Source of the DNA: Prochlorococcus sp. AG-347-J20
GTDB lineage: Bacteria; Cyanobacteriota; Cyanobacteriia; PCC-6307; Cyanobiaceae
Reading direction: 5' to 3'
Length of the DNA: 54,567 nt
Assembly (NCBI GenBank): GCA_003281485.1
Contig: QCBW01000010.1
Coordinates: 1 to 54,567 of the forward strand
The notes below the pieces were generated by a model. It was not told where the DNA came from, did not search any database, and saw only the letters and a list, made by a program, of their open reading frames with translations. Positions 19,389 through 36,175 of this stretch are shown here, in pieces (positions within the stretch are counted from its first letter, which is position 1; each line of letters begins with the position of its first letter). The translations under genes were made by a program, and so were the position numbers.

Positions 19389-22300
19389 ATGAGCAGTAGC
19401 GCATTACAGGTAGCAAAAACAGCTACTTATTTACCAGATTTAGTTGAAGTACAAAGAGCAAGCTTTAAATGGTTTTTGGAAAAGGGTTTAATAGAGGAAT
19501 TACAGAACTTTTCACCCATTTCTGATTACACAGGTAAATTAGAATTACATTTTATTGGTGAAGAATATAGGCTAAAAAGACCTAGACATGATGTTGAGGA
19601 AGCAAAAAGAAGAGACGCAACATTTGCTTCTCAAATGTATGTAACTTGTAGATTAGTTAATAAAGAAACCGGGGAAATAAAGGAACAAGAAGTATTTATA
19701 GGTGAATTACCATTGATGACTGAAAGAGGAACTTTCATAATAAATGGGGCAGAGAGAGTGATTGTTAATCAAATTGTTAGAAGCCCAGGAGTGTATTTTA
19801 AAGATGAGCAGGATAAAAACGGACGAAGAACTTACAACGCAAGCGTAATTCCTAATAGAGGTGCTTGGTTAAAATTCGAGACTGACAAAAATAATTTACT
19901 TTATGTACGTGTTGATAAAACAAGAAAAATTAATGCTCATGTTCTAATGCGAGCAATGGGCCTTTCTGATAATGATGTAATTGATAAACTTAGACACCCT
20001 GAGTTTTATCAAAACTCCATCGAATCAGCCAATGACGAAGGTATAAATTCCGAAGATCAAGCCTTACTTGAGCTCTACAAGAAGCTGCGTCCAGGTGAAC
20101 CACCTTCTGTTTCTGGAGGACAACAGCTATTATACAGTAGATTTTTTGATCCTAAAAGATACGATTTAGGTAGAGTCGGCAGATATAAAATAAATAAAAA
20201 ATTGCGACTTACTGTACCTGATGATGTAAGAACCCTTACACATGAAGATGTTCTATCAACTATTGATTATCTAATAAACCTAGAATTGGACATAGGGGGA
20301 GCAAGTTTAGATGATATCGACCACCTTGGTAATAGAAGAGTTAGATCTGTAGGAGAACTTCTCCAAAACCAAGTTAGGGTTGGGCTAAACCGTTTGGAGA
20401 GGATTATTAAGGAAAGAATGACTGTAGGAGAAACAGACTCTCTTACTCCTGCTCAATTAGTCAATCCTAAGCCTTTAGTTGCAGCTATAAAGGAGTTTTT
20501 TGGCTCTAGTCAGTTAAGCCAATTTATGGATCAAACAAATCCTTTGGCTGAATTAACTCATAAGAGAAGAATCTCTGCTTTAGGCCCTGGTGGCCTTACT
20601 CGAGAAAGAGCAGGCTTTGCGGTAAGAGATATTCATCCTTCGCATTATGGAAGATTATGTCCAATTGAGACTCCTGAGGGTCCTAATGCAGGACTCATAA
20701 ACTCTTTAGCTACTCACGCGAGAGTCAATGAGTATGGTTTTATTGAAACTCCTTTTTGGGAAGTTGATAACGGTAAAGTAAATAAAGAGGGATCACCTGT
20801 TTATCTTTCTGCTGATTTAGAGGATGAGTGTAGGGTTGCTCCAGGAGATGTCGCAACTGATAAAGATGGAAATATACTTGCAAATCTAATACCTGTAAGA
20901 TACAGACAGGATTTTGAAAAAGTTCCTCCGCATCAAGTTGATTATGTTCAGCTTTCTCCGGTCCAAGTTATTTCAGTCGCAACCTCACTAATTCCTTTCT
21001 TGGAACATGATGATGCAAATAGAGCTCTCATGGGATCAAACATGCAACGCCAAGCTGTTCCATTGCTGAGGCCAGAACGTCCTTTGGTTGGTACAGGCTT
21101 AGAATCGCAAGTTGCTAGAGATTCAGGAATGGTTCCCATAACAAAAGTTAATGGAACTGTATCTTATGTAGATGCTAATGAAATTGTTGTTAAGGATGAA
21201 GATGGTAATGAACATTTTCATTATCTTCAAAAATATCAAAGATCAAATCAAGATACATGCCTAAACCAAAGACCTATTGTAAAAATTGGTGATCAGGTTA
21301 TTTCTGGACAAGTCTTAGCAGATGGATCGGCATGCGAAGGAGGAGAAATAGCCCTAGGCCAGAATGTTTTAATTGCATATATGCCATGGGAGGGATACAA
21401 CTACGAAGATGCAATTCTTGTTAGCGAGAGAATGGTGACTGATGATTTATATACATCTGTTCATATTGAAAAATATGAAATTGAGGCAAGACAAACAAAG
21501 TTAGGACCTGAAGAAATTACAAGAGAGATTCCTAACATCTCCGAAGAAAGCTTAAACAATCTTGACGAAATGGGAATTATTAGGATTGGTGCTTTTGTAG
21601 AGAGTGGGGATATTCTCGTGGGAAAAGTTACTCCAAAAGGAGAATCAGATCAACCACCTGAAGAAAAACTTTTGAGAGCTATTTTTGGTGAAAAAGCTCG
21701 AGACGTTAGAGATAACTCTCTCCGTGTCCCTAAGACTGAAAAAGGAAGGGTTTTAGATGTTCGAATTTATACTAGAGAACAAGGCGATGAGTTACCTCCT
21801 GGGGCTAATATGGTTGTTAGAGTTTATGTCGCACAAAGAAGAAAAATCCAAGTAGGTGACAAAATGGCCGGTAGGCATGGCAATAAAGGCATTATTAGCA
21901 GAATATTACCCAGAGAAGATATGCCTTATTTGCCCGATGGAACGCCTGTAGATATAGTCCTTAATCCACTAGGAGTTCCAAGTAGGATGAACGTAGGTCA
22001 AGTTTTTGAATTATTGATGGGTTGGGCTGCCTCAAATTTAAATTGTAGGGTTAAAGTTGTTCCATTCGATGAAATGTATGGAGCTGAAAAATCACATCAG
22101 ACTGTTCAAGCATTCCTAGAGGAGGCTGCTAAACAGCCCGGTAAAGCATGGGTTTATAATCCAAAAGATCCTGGAAAGTTATTACTGAAAGATGGTAGAA
22201 CTGGCGAACCTTTTGATCAACCAGTTGCCGTTGGATATTCTCACTTTCTTAAACTAGTGCATTTGGTGGATGACAAAATTCATGCCAGATCTACTGGTCC

Positions 22301-22682
22301 TTACTCTTTGGTGACTCAACAACCATTGGGCGGTAAAGCTCAGCAAGGTGGACAAAGACTTGGCGAAATGGAAGTATGGGCTCTTGAAGCTTACGGAGCA
22401 GCATATACCCTTCAAGAGCTATTAACAGTAAAATCTGATGATATGCAAGGAAGAAATGAAGCGCTTAATGCAATCGTAAAAGGTAAACCCATTCCTAGGC
22501 CTGGTACTCCTGAGTCATTTAAAGTTCTCATGAGAGAATTACAATCTCTCGGTTTAGATATTGGTGTTTATACAGATGAAGGAAAAGAGGTGGATTTAAT
22601 GCAAGACATAAATCCGAGAAGAAATACTCCATCGAGGCCTACTTACGAGTCCCTAGGAACCTCTGAATATGAGGAAGATTAA
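19389..22682 (+). CDS. rpoB: RNA polymerase beta subunit
   Basis: A 1097-residue beta subunit. Typical segments are present: the N-terminal [35 protein letters not shown] text (GAERVIVNQ), the rifampicin-region segment [25 protein letters not shown], and the C-terminal [22 protein letters not shown]. It is the first gene of rpoB-rpoC1-rpoC2. The length matches cyanobacterial beta subunits, which lack some large proteobacterial insertions. The gap to rpoC1 is 39 bases. Confidence 0.98.
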   Translation: MSSSALQVAKTATYLPDLVEVQRASFKWFLEKGLIEELQNFSPISDYTGKLELHFIGEEYRLKRPRHDVEEAKRRDATFASQMYVTCRLVNKETGEIKEQEVFIGELPLMTERGTFIINGAERVIVNQIVRSPGVYFKDEQDKNGRRTYNASVIPNRGAWLKFETDKNNLLYVRVDKTRKINAHVLMRAMGLSDNDVIDKLRHPEFYQNSIESANDEGINSEDQALLELYKKLRPGEPPSVSGGQQLLYSRFFDPKRYDLGRVGRYKINKKLRLTVPDDVRTLTHEDVLSTIDYLINLELDIGGASLDDIDHLGNRRVRSVGELLQNQVRVGLNRLERIIKERMTVGETDSLTPAQLVNPKPLVAAIKEFFGSSQLSQFMDQTNPLAELTHKRRISALGPGGLTRERAGFAVRDIHPSHYGRLCPIETPEGPNAGLINSLATHARVNEYGFIETPFWEVDNGKVNKEGSPVYLSADLEDECRVAPGDVATDKDGNILANLIPVRYRQDFEKVPPHQVDYVQLSPVQVISVATSLIPFLEHDDANRALMGSNMQRQAVPLLRPERPLVGTGLESQVARDSGMVPITKVNGTVSYVDANEIVVKDEDGNEHFHYLQKYQRSNQDTCLNQRPIVKIGDQVISGQVLADGSACEGGEIALGQNVLIAYMPWEGYNYEDAILVSERMVTDDLYTSVHIEKYEIEARQTKLGPEEITREIPNISEESLNNLDEMGIIRIGAFVESGDILVGKVTPKGESDQPPEEKLLRAIFGEKARDVRDNSLRVPKTEKGRVLDVRIYTREQGDELPPGANMVVRVYVAQRRKIQVGDKMAGRHGNKGIISRILPREDMPYLPDGTPVDIVLNPLGVPSRMNVGQVFELLMGWAASNLNCRVKVVPFDEMYGAEKSHQTVQAFLEEAAKQPGKAWVYNPKDPGKLLLKDGRTGEPFDQPVAVGYSHFLKLVHLVDDKIHARSTGPYSLVTQQPLGGKAQQGGQRLGEMEVWALEAYGAAYTLQELLTVKSDDMQGRNEALNAIVKGKPIPRPGTPESFKVLMRELQSLGLDIGVYTDEGKEVDLMQDINPRRNTPSRPTYESLGTSEYEED

Positions 22683-22709
22683 ATACTCAACAAAAACTTA
22701 AAATTTTAA

Positions 22710-24626
<1,917 letters not shown>

Positions 24627-24635
24627 TTCTTTTAA

Positions 24636-28763
<4,128 letters not shown>

Positions 28764-28814
28764 ATATTATCCAATATCATTTTTAGCAACTAGAATAGAT
28801 TTTTTAAATTTTAA

Positions 28815-28970
<156 letters not shown>

Positions 28971-28987
28971 AAATAACTTTGTACTAA

Positions 28988-30046
<1,059 letters not shown>

Positions 30047-30094
30047 TGTTATCAAGTAAAAATTTTTTAAAAGTCTATTAAACAGGTTATTATT

Positions 30095-30241
30095 GTGTTA
30101 ATTAATTTTGGATCTTTGGGTTTTATTAAGACAAAAATTTTACCTTTCGCTATCGTCGCACTTTTTGGGATTGCCTTCTTTGCAGTTAGTGCGAGAATTT
30201 GGTTGCCTGGAGATATGATGTCGCCTGCTCCTATGAATTAG
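30095..30241 (+). CDS. Small single-helix membrane protein, unknown function
   Basis: A 48-residue frame with GTG start at 30095 and TAG at 30239-30241. A basic start (GFIKTK) is followed by one strong hydrophobic helix (ILPFAIVALFGIAFFAVSA, about residues 15-33) and a tail RIWLPGDMMSPAPMN. The charge distribution, helix, same-strand position and short spacing (48 bases after rlmN, 18 before the HEAT gene) support it as real. I have a vague memory of similar peptides in marine picocyanobacteria but cannot name a family. It could be a small photosystem or NDH-associated subunit; that is speculation. Confidence 0.7.
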   Translation: MLINFGSLGFIKTKILPFAIVALFGIAFFAVSARIWLPGDMMSPAPMN

Positions 30242-30259
30242 TATTTTAGTTTTTGTAAA

Positions 30260-31027
30260 ATGACAAAAAATAAGGATCCTAAAAAAGAAAGCTTAGCTGA
30301 AATCGCTGTTGATCCAGATGTTCTGGCCCAAGAATTGGCTTTAGAGATTGAAATTGATCCTCTAGAACAAATTGATGAAGATGCTTTTTCAAAAGGTTTA
30401 AATATAACTCAAGAGTGTAATGAAGCTTTAAAAATGCTAGAAGGTAATAGAGAAGAAAGAATACAGGGCTTAAGAATATTCTGTGAATATAGAGATCAGA
30501 GAGCGTTACCCCTCTTGTTACCATTACTTGATAAACCTTGTCCTGTTGAGAGAATGAGTGCTGTATATGCTTTAGGACGTAATCCATGTCCTAAAGCAGT
30601 TCAAAAACTTGTAAACCTTTTGGAGACTGATGATAATGCTTATGTTAGAAGAGCGACTGCATGGAGCTTAGCTAATTACGATAACAAAATTGTTTTAGAG
30701 CCATTAATAAAAGCTTTGAAGAATGATGTAGCTGCAGTAAGGTTATGGTCATCTAGTTCTTTAGCTGAAATTGGAAATGTCTCTCCGGAAAACGCTCAAT
30801 TAGCAGCAGAACAACTTTTAATAAGTTTAAAAATTGATAATGAATCAGGTGTGAGAAGTAATTGTATTTGGTCATTGTGCAGGTTATACGAAAAAATAAA
30901 CAATACATCTCAAGAAGGTTTTATTGATGAATGCACTAAGATTGCTCTTTTCGATAAAGAACCTTCTGTTATGGAAGAAGCAAAAACTGCCTTGGATTCA
31001 ATGGGGATGCAGGGTTTTTATAACTAA
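30260..31027 (+). CDS. HEAT-repeat protein (IaiH/CpcE-like)
   Basis: A 255-residue protein. The first 50 residues are acidic (DPDVLAQELALEIEIDPLEQIDEDAF). The rest consists of about five HEAT/PBS-lyase-type repeats, with units such as RALPLLLPLLDKPCPVERMSAVYALG. It resembles the soluble HEAT protein IaiH (Slr1098) of Synechocystis, reported as a partner of the IscA iron-sulfur protein, and more distantly CpcE-type bilin lyases. A bilin lyase role is less likely because high-light Prochlorococcus lacks phycobilisomes. The assignment to IaiH is from memory. Confidence 0.75.
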   Translation: MTKNKDPKKESLAEIAVDPDVLAQELALEIEIDPLEQIDEDAFSKGLNITQECNEALKMLEGNREERIQGLRIFCEYRDQRALPLLLPLLDKPCPVERMSAVYALGRNPCPKAVQKLVNLLETDDNAYVRRATAWSLANYDNKIVLEPLIKALKNDVAAVRLWSSSSLAEIGNVSPENAQLAAEQLLISLKIDNESGVRSNCIWSLCRLYEKINNTSQEGFIDECTKIALFDKEPSVMEEAKTALDSMGMQGFYN

Positions 31028-31155
31028 ATTTCTTAATTTTTTTGATAAGTACACGACTGAAATATTTTATTTATTAGATATTCAATATAAAAATTAAAAT
31101 TATTTAACTTGTACCAACTGAAACAAAAAATTTTCGTTATTGTATATAAAGTAAA

Positions 31156-31170
31156 AAGTACTTAGTACTT
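31156..31170. promoter_or_regulatory. 15-bp palindrome AAGTAC-N3-GTACTT (copy 2)
   Basis: Half-sites AAGTAC and GTACTT are separated by TTA, the same half-sites and spacing as at 8419-8433. It ends 7 bases before the chosen ATG of the DUF2997 gene, downstream of a -10-like TATATAA at 31143-31149. A bound protein here would block initiation or ribosome access. The identity of any regulator is unknown. Confidence 0.4.
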
Positions 31171-31177
31171 GAATTTA

Positions 31178-31393
31178 ATGCCTCAAAAAACATTGAGATT
31201 CAAAATTTATCAAGATGGAAGAGTTGAAGAGACATTAGAAGGTTTTATTGGTAACTCATGCAATGAGGCCACAAAAAATCTTGAAGATGCTCTTGGTAAA
31301 GTAACAGTTAAAAATAAAACTTCTGATGCTTTCATCTCTAATCAAAATGAAAAATTAAAACAATTCAACCACGAATCTAATGTCACACTTTAG
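31178..31393 (+). CDS. DUF2997 family small protein
   Basis: 71 residues from the ATG at 31178; an in-frame TTG at 31169 would add three residues. The KTLRFKIYQDGRVEETLEGFIGNSC text followed by CNEATKNLEDALG fits DUF2997, a family found next to the Ycf35 gene in cyanobacteria. There is one Cys. No function is known to me. Its last 14 bases overlap the ycf35 start, so translation is probably coupled. It is the first gene of the DUF2997-ycf35-ferredoxin-aldo/keto reductase cluster. Confidence 0.82.
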   Translation: MPQKTLRFKIYQDGRVEETLEGFIGNSCNEATKNLEDALGKVTVKNKTSDAFISNQNEKLKQFNHESNVTL

Positions 31394-31772
31394 TACGATA
31401 AAAACTCAGCTCAAAGATGCAGAGCCATTAATTAAAGCTTTAAATAACCTTGGTTACATGATTAACCAAGAAGAAAAGTTTATTAAAGGCTATAGAGGTA
31501 AATTTACAGCTGTTGATATAAGCATGAATCTTCCAGGAGAGACTAAAGTTGGATTTAAATGGGATAATACTTCAAATTCATATGAGTTGGTGACTGATCT
31601 AGATCTGTGGAAATTTGAGCTTCCAATAGAAAGATTTATCTCTAAGGTTACTCAAATGTATGCCTACGAAACGATTATTTCCAAAACAAAAGAGGATGGT
31701 TACCAAATAGTAGAACAAAAAAACCAAAATGACGGCTCTATTGAATTGGTTTTAACCAAGTGGGATAATTAA
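31380..31772 (+). CDS. ycf35: Ycf35 (DUF1257) protein
   Basis: A 130-residue protein that opens MSHFSTIKTQLKDAEPLIKAL, the Ycf35/DUF1257 signature, with the GYRG and VGFKWD segments also typical. The gene is found in cyanobacteria and in red-algal and some other plastid genomes. Its molecular role is not established. It overlaps the DUF2997 gene and is 9 bases ahead of the ferredoxin gene, a conserved pairing that suggests a shared redox or assembly function. Confidence 0.88.
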   Translation: MSHFSTIKTQLKDAEPLIKALNNLGYMINQEEKFIKGYRGKFTAVDISMNLPGETKVGFKWDNTSNSYELVTDLDLWKFELPIERFISKVTQMYAYETIISKTKEDGYQIVEQKNQNDGSIELVLTKWDN

Positions 31773-31781
31773 TCTCATATT

Positions 31782-32141
31782 ATGGATTTAACCGATCCAT
31801 TCGATAATCTTGGAGAAAATATTGAAATTTCAGGCTTTGAGCCAGTTTTAGGTGGTCAATTAGCCGAAAAAGCTGTTTGGGTTGATGAAGCTAAATGCAT
31901 TGGTTGTCAATACTGTGTACACGTAGCTTCAAACACTTTCTTAGTTGACCAATTTCATGGTAGGAGTCGTGCAATCAGACAAGATGGTGATAGTGTTGAT
32001 ACTATACAAGAGGCAATAGATACTTGCCCTGTTGATTGTATTCATTGGGTCAAGTTTGAAGAATTAAATGATTTAGAGAATAGCCTGGATAGGGACATGT
32101 TTCAATCATTTGGAAAACCACCAAGAATGAATAAGCATTGA
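31782..32141 (+). CDS. 4Fe-4S ferredoxin-like protein
   Basis: A 119-residue protein with one ferredoxin domain. The cluster cysteines are C39, C42 and C45 (CIGCQYC) with the remote C82 in DTCPVDC; C86 is an additional cysteine. It has no second cluster motif, so it should bind a single [4Fe-4S]. A similar domain is, as I recall, fused to J domains in plant chloroplast proteins (DJC76/77/82). It lies 9 bases after ycf35 and 11 bases before the aldo/keto reductase. Electron partners are unknown. Confidence 0.9.
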   Translation: MDLTDPFDNLGENIEISGFEPVLGGQLAEKAVWVDEAKCIGCQYCVHVASNTFLVDQFHGRSRAIRQDGDSVDTIQEAIDTCPVDCIHWVKFEELNDLENSLDRDMFQSFGKPPRMNKH

Positions 32142-32152
32142 TTTTTTAAAAG

Positions 32153-33346
32153 ATGCAATATCGGAGATTTGGTAGAACTAATCTGAAGATCCCTATTTTA
32201 TCTCTAGGTGGTATGAGATTTCAAAAAAGTTGGGAACAATTAGATTTTTCTGAGGTTTCAAATGAAGAACAAAATAAAGTAGAAAATATTTTAAAACTGG
32301 CAAATAAATATGGCTTAAGTCATGTCGAAACTGCAAAGTATTATGGAACTTCTGAGGTGCAATTAGGAATGGGTTTTAAAAATATAGAAAAAATTCCAAG
32401 TATTATTCAAACTAAGATCCCTCCAAATAGTGATCCTGAAATTTTTAAGAGAGACACTATGGCAAGTATTGAAAAATTAAAAGTTAAAAGAATTGATTTG
32501 TTAGCAATACATGGCATTAATACAGATGAACATTTACATCATGCTGTTAAAGATGGGGGTTGTATTGACATTTTAAGAAATTTGCAAAAAGAAAATTTAA
32601 TTGGCTCTATTGGATTTTCAACTCACGGAAAATCTTCACTCATTGAAAAAGCTATATCAACAAACTTTTTTGATTATGTAAATTTGCACTGGTATTTCAT
32701 CAATCAAGAAAATACAAACGTTATAAATTTGGCAAATAAGTATGATCTTGGGGTTTTTATAATAAGTCCCACTGATAAAGGGGGACATCTTCATACTCCA
32801 TCAGACAAAATGTTGGAACTTTGTAAGCCACTTCATCCTATAGTTTTTAACGATCTTTTTTGCTTAAGAAATCAAAATGTCCATACTCTTAGTGTGGGTA
32901 TTGCGAAAGAGGCGGATTTTGATTTGCATTTAGAAGCTGTCTCTTTGTTATCAGACTCTGAGAAGTATGTTCCGAAGATAATAAACAGATTAAGGCAGGA
33001 ATCAATTAATTCTTTGGGTTTAGATTGGCATCAAAATTGGAATAGAAATTTGCCGAGTTGGGAATATACGCCAGGAAATATTAATATTCCCGTTCTGCTT
33101 TGGCTTGCAAATTTAATTGATTGGTTGGATATGGAAGGGTTTGCAAAAGCTAGATATCAATTGCTTGGTAATGGAGGTCATTGGTTCCCAGGAAATAACT
33201 CTAATTTGTTAGATAAGGATGTTTCTGAAGTTCAATTATTGAAAGCATTGGAAGGTCATATAAATCCAAAAAAAGTTATAAAAAAATTGAGAACTTTAAA
33301 AGAAAAGTTTGGGGATAACGTTGCTAAAAGATTATCAAAAAAATAA
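32153..33346 (+). CDS. Aldo/keto reductase family oxidoreductase
   Basis: A 397-residue protein with an aldo/keto reductase TIM barrel over about residues 1-250. It opens MQYRRFGRTNLKIPILSLGGM. The usual tetrad region reads HVETAKYYG (Tyr63 or Tyr64, with Glu59 where Asp is usual), K88 in IQTKIPP and H120 in LLAIHGIN. The C-terminal 140 residues resemble the extension of the COG1453 group, but I see no cysteine cluster motif there. This suggests the adjacent ferredoxin could supply the iron-sulfur function in trans; that is inference. It converges on rsmG with 2 bases between. Confidence 0.83.
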   Translation: MQYRRFGRTNLKIPILSLGGMRFQKSWEQLDFSEVSNEEQNKVENILKLANKYGLSHVETAKYYGTSEVQLGMGFKNIEKIPSIIQTKIPPNSDPEIFKRDTMASIEKLKVKRIDLLAIHGINTDEHLHHAVKDGGCIDILRNLQKENLIGSIGFSTHGKSSLIEKAISTNFFDYVNLHWYFINQENTNVINLANKYDLGVFIISPTDKGGHLHTPSDKMLELCKPLHPIVFNDLFCLRNQNVHTLSVGIAKEADFDLHLEAVSLLSDSEKYVPKIINRLRQESINSLGLDWHQNWNRNLPSWEYTPGNINIPVLLWLANLIDWLDMEGFAKARYQLLGNGGHWFPGNNSNLLDKDVSEVQLLKALEGHINPKKVIKKLRTLKEKFGDNVAKRLSKK

Positions 33347-33348
33347 TT

Positions 33349-34062
33349 TCATAATGGATTTTTCTCAGGTTTGCCAACTTTTCTTGGATAGATTTTAGGG
33401 CAAATATTTTTTGGTTGAATCAGAATAATATTTCTGGTACCTTTATTGCTTGGTAACAATATCTTCTTTTTCTCTTTAAATCTTCCTTTTAATATTTCTA
33501 AAGTTTTATCTAGATTTTTACTTTCTTTATCAGTCCATTTGCCACAATATAAAACCCCTAACCCTTCTTTTTTTAGCATTGGTATTATGTATTCTGAAAC
33601 TGTTGATGGATTACTCACTGCTCTAGTAGTAGCTACATTGAAACTATTTCTCATTGACGATTGATGGGCTAAGTTCTCAATACGATCATTAATTACATGA
33701 ATATTGTTTTTGAAATTGATCTCTGTAATTAAGACTTTTAGAGCATCTGTTTTCTTTTTTGAAGAATCAACAAGGTATATTTCTGAAGAAGGATGAGTTA
33801 TGGCATAAGCTAACCCCGGGAAGCCACAGCCGGATCCAATATCTAAAAATTTTTTATTATCAAAGTTTATGTTCGGGAAAGTTTTAAAGGGCCAAATGCT
33901 GTCAAAAACTTGAGATACCCAATAATCATCACCATTAATTAATCTCGTTAAGTTTGTTTTATTATTTAATTCTTTAATTTTAATTTGTAATTCTTGAAAC
34001 ATAATTATCTCCTCTTCAGTTATTAAGTCAAAAATTTCTTCGGGAATGTTTTGTTTTTTCAT
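33349..34062 (-). CDS. rsmG: 16S rRNA (guanine-527-N7) methyltransferase
   Basis: A 237-residue SAM-dependent methyltransferase (GidB). The N-terminal INGDDYWVSQVFDSIWPF contains the family substrate region. SAM motif I is DIGSGCGFPGLAYAI near residue 73. TTRAVSNPSTVSEYI corresponds to the conserved ARAVxxLxxL segment. It modifies G527 in the decoding-site loop; loss gives low-level streptomycin resistance in other bacteria. It diverges from the J-domain gene across 88 bases. Confidence 0.93.
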   Translation of the reverse strand: MKKQNIPEEIFDLITEEEIIMFQELQIKIKELNNKTNLTRLINGDDYWVSQVFDSIWPFKTFPNINFDNKKFLDIGSGCGFPGLAYAITHPSSEIYLVDSSKKKTDALKVLITEINFKNNIHVINDRIENLAHQSSMRNSFNVATTRAVSNPSTVSEYIIPMLKKEGLGVLYCGKWTDKESKNLDKTLEILKGRFKEKKKILLPSNKGTRNIILIQPKNICPKIYPRKVGKPEKNPL

Positions 34063-34150
34063 TTCGTTAGATATATAAATTTTTACTTTTCATTAAATAC
34101 ATTCTATTTAGTAAAAATTTATTAGAATTGCATTATTAATAAAGATTATT

Positions 34151-34591
34151 TTGAAAGGAAAAATTTCTTATTACAAAATTTTAGGTGTAGATGAAAATGC
34201 CTCAAAATATGAATTAAGAAAGGCATTTTGTAAACTTTCCATTGAGCTGCATCCTGATACAACTTCTTTAGAAATAGACGATGCTAAAAGTAAATTTCAA
34301 GAAGTTTTGGAAGCATATGAAAATTTGAATAATAGTAATTTGAGGAAAATATATGATGATAAGCTAAAGAAAAAAACTAGAAGTAAAAATAATACTAAAG
34401 TTTTAAATAATTTAATAGTTGACTCAAATAATCAAAATTTAGTAGGGAATAGAAGACCTTTTTCAAATGGGGAATTATTTTCGTTATTTCTTTTATTTAT
34501 TATCATTTCTATTAGTTTAATTTGTTCAGTTTTTATAGCCTCTTTTACTGGCAAAGAATTAGATACAATACCTATCTGGTTAGTAAAGTGA
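34151..34591 (+). CDS. Membrane-anchored J-domain protein
   Basis: 146 residues from a TTG start at 34151. The J domain covers about residues 5-70 with the essential HPD motif at residues 34-36 (IELHPDTTS). A Lys/Asn-rich linker follows, then one membrane helix (LFSLFLLFIIISISLICSVF, about residues 111-130) and a short tail. It lacks the Gly/Phe, zinc-finger and substrate-binding parts of DnaJ, so it is a type III cochaperone that would recruit Hsp70 to a membrane. The client is unknown. A DUF3143 gene follows 16 bases later. Confidence 0.85.
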   Translation: MKGKISYYKILGVDENASKYELRKAFCKLSIELHPDTTSLEIDDAKSKFQEVLEAYENLNNSNLRKIYDDKLKKKTRSKNNTKVLNNLIVDSNNQNLVGNRRPFSNGELFSLFLLFIIISISLICSVFIASFTGKELDTIPIWLVK

Positions 34592-34607
34592 TACTTTAAA
34601 AAAGTCT

Positions 34608-34865
34608 GTGAATCTTTCTACAAAACCTATTAACGAATATTCGCTTCAATCATTGGAGTTGTGGCTAACTGATTTAGGTGCTGTGAAAGATGTTAATAAT
34701 CCATCTAAATGGTACCTTTTACTTTCTAATTGGAATGCAACTATTCTTTTTGAACAAGAAGATTTAAGTGTTATATGGGAAAGTGAAGGAATAGAAACTA
34801 AAAGATTATTTTCCTATTGCATTAAAAGAGAAGATGTGGAAAATGCAATACTGCAGGGACCTTAA
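34608..34865 (+). CDS. DUF3143 family protein
   Basis: An 85-residue soluble protein from GTG at 34608. YSLQSLELWLTDLGAV, NPSKWYLLLSNWNATILFEQEDL and RLFSYCIKREDVENAILQGP fit DUF3143, a small cyanobacteria and plastid-lineage family of unknown function. It lies directly after the J-domain gene, a neighbourhood I believe recurs in cyanobacteria, which hints at a shared task. It converges on bioA with 8 bases between. Confidence 0.78.
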   Translation: MNLSTKPINEYSLQSLELWLTDLGAVKDVNNPSKWYLLLSNWNATILFEQEDLSVIWESEGIETKRLFSYCIKREDVENAILQGP

Positions 34866-34873
34866 ATTTCTAT

Positions 34874-36175
34874 CTAAATATTGTCTAAGATTTGCCTGAT
34901 TATCCAGTAACTTTTTTCTAATTGATCATCAGTTATACATAGAGGTGGCAAGAGGTAAATAACATTTCCGAGGGGCCTAATAAATAAACCTTGCTCCATT
35001 GCAAGACTCTTTATTTCTTTCCCAATATTATTGAAATAACCTTTTTTGTTCCCAATATCTAAATCGAATGCAGCAATTGTGCCCGATACCCTCATCTTTT
35101 TTATATTAGGTAAGTTTTTAAATTTAATTAAATGAGATAAATGTTTTTCTTCGATTGAAAGATATTTTTGTGGTTCTTTTTCTAATAAATCAAGGCTAGC
35201 GTTTGCCGCAGCACAACCTAAAGGATTAGCAGTAAAACTATGTCCATGCCAAAAAGTTTTTCTTGGGGAATCATCAATAAAGGATCGAAAAATTTTTTCA
35301 TTACATAAAGTTATTCCCATCGGTAAAAATCCACCAGTTAAACCTTTTGAAATACTTATTAAATCAGGAATGATTTTTGCCTTTTGAAACGCAAAAAGGC
35401 TTCCACATCTTCCAAACCCAGTCAATACTTCATCGGCAATTAACAAAGAATTATTATTTTTTATAATTTCTGAAACTTTTTTTATGAACTGAGGCCTAAC
35501 CATATTCATACCCCCTGCTCCTTGAACAAGTGGCTCAATGATTACTGCAACTGTGGGAGTTTTAAGTATAGTTTCTAATTTTTGGATCGCCTTATTTTCT
35601 TTATTTTCTACTTCTTCATCGTTCATCCAAGTTGAAGGCCATGGGACTCTTCTAACTGGGAACATAAGATTATCGAAATTCTCATTAAAAATATTTCTTT
35701 CACCTAAAGCCATTGCTCCAAATGTATCACCATGATAGGCGCCATCAAAAGCTACTATTTGAGTTCTTGTCTCTCCTCTATTTTGCCATGATTGGAAGGC
35801 GATTTTTAAAGCGACTTCCACCGCAGTAGAACCGTTATCAGAAAAGAATAATCTCTCTAGTTTTGTTAATTCACTAAGTCTTTCCGCTAATTTTTTTGCC
35901 TGTGGATGTAAGAAATCAGCAAATATAACTTGCTCAAGTTTTTTTGATTGATCATAAATGGCATTCGCAATATATTCGTTACTATGACCATGAAGAGTTA
36001 CCCACCAACTACTAATTGCATCTATTAGCTCGTTTTCAGCATCTTTAGTAAATAGGAGGGCATCTTTACCATGAGTTACTTCTATTTGCGGTTTGCTGTT
36101 ATTGATTTGTGTAAAAGGTGGCCAAATATTTGGGTGCCAACCTTGATTTGGAGTTTTTGAATCCAAAGATTTCAT
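34874..36175 (-). CDS. bioA: Adenosylmethionine-8-amino-7-oxononanoate aminotransferase
   Basis: A 433-residue class III PLP aminotransferase that makes 7,8-diaminopelargonate in biotin synthesis. WHPNIWPPFTQ near the start is typical of BioA. SDNGSTAVEVALKIA, AFDGAYHGDT and LLIADEVLTGFGR are class III signatures. The PLP lysine is K277 in SISKGLTGG. The ATG follows the bioD stop with no gap (TAA then ATG). It is the last gene of bioF-bioK-bioC-bioD-bioA. Confidence 0.96.
   Translation of the reverse strand: MKSLDSKTPNQGWHPNIWPPFTQINNSKPQIEVTHGKDALLFTKDAENELIDAISSWWVTLHGHSNEYIANAIYDQSKKLEQVIFADFLHPQAKKLAERLSELTKLERLFFSDNGSTAVEVALKIAFQSWQNRGETRTQIVAFDGAYHGDTFGAMALGERNIFNENFDNLMFPVRRVPWPSTWMNDEEVENKENKAIQKLETILKTPTVAVIIEPLVQGAGGMNMVRPQFIKKVSEIIKNNNSLLIADEVLTGFGRCGSLFAFQKAKIIPDLISISKGLTGGFLPMGITLCNEKIFRSFIDDSPRKTFWHGHSFTANPLGCAAANASLDLLEKEPQKYLSIEEKHLSHLIKFKNLPNIKKMRVSGTIAAFDLDIGNKKGYFNNIGKEIKSLAMEQGLFIRPLGNVIYLLPPLCITDDQLEKSYWIIRQILDNI

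Noticed and set aside
30260..31027. Phycobilin lyase (CpcE)
   Set aside because: The HEAT repeats fit, but there is no CpcF partner or phycobiliprotein gene nearby, and the acidic N-terminus fits an IaiH-type protein better.
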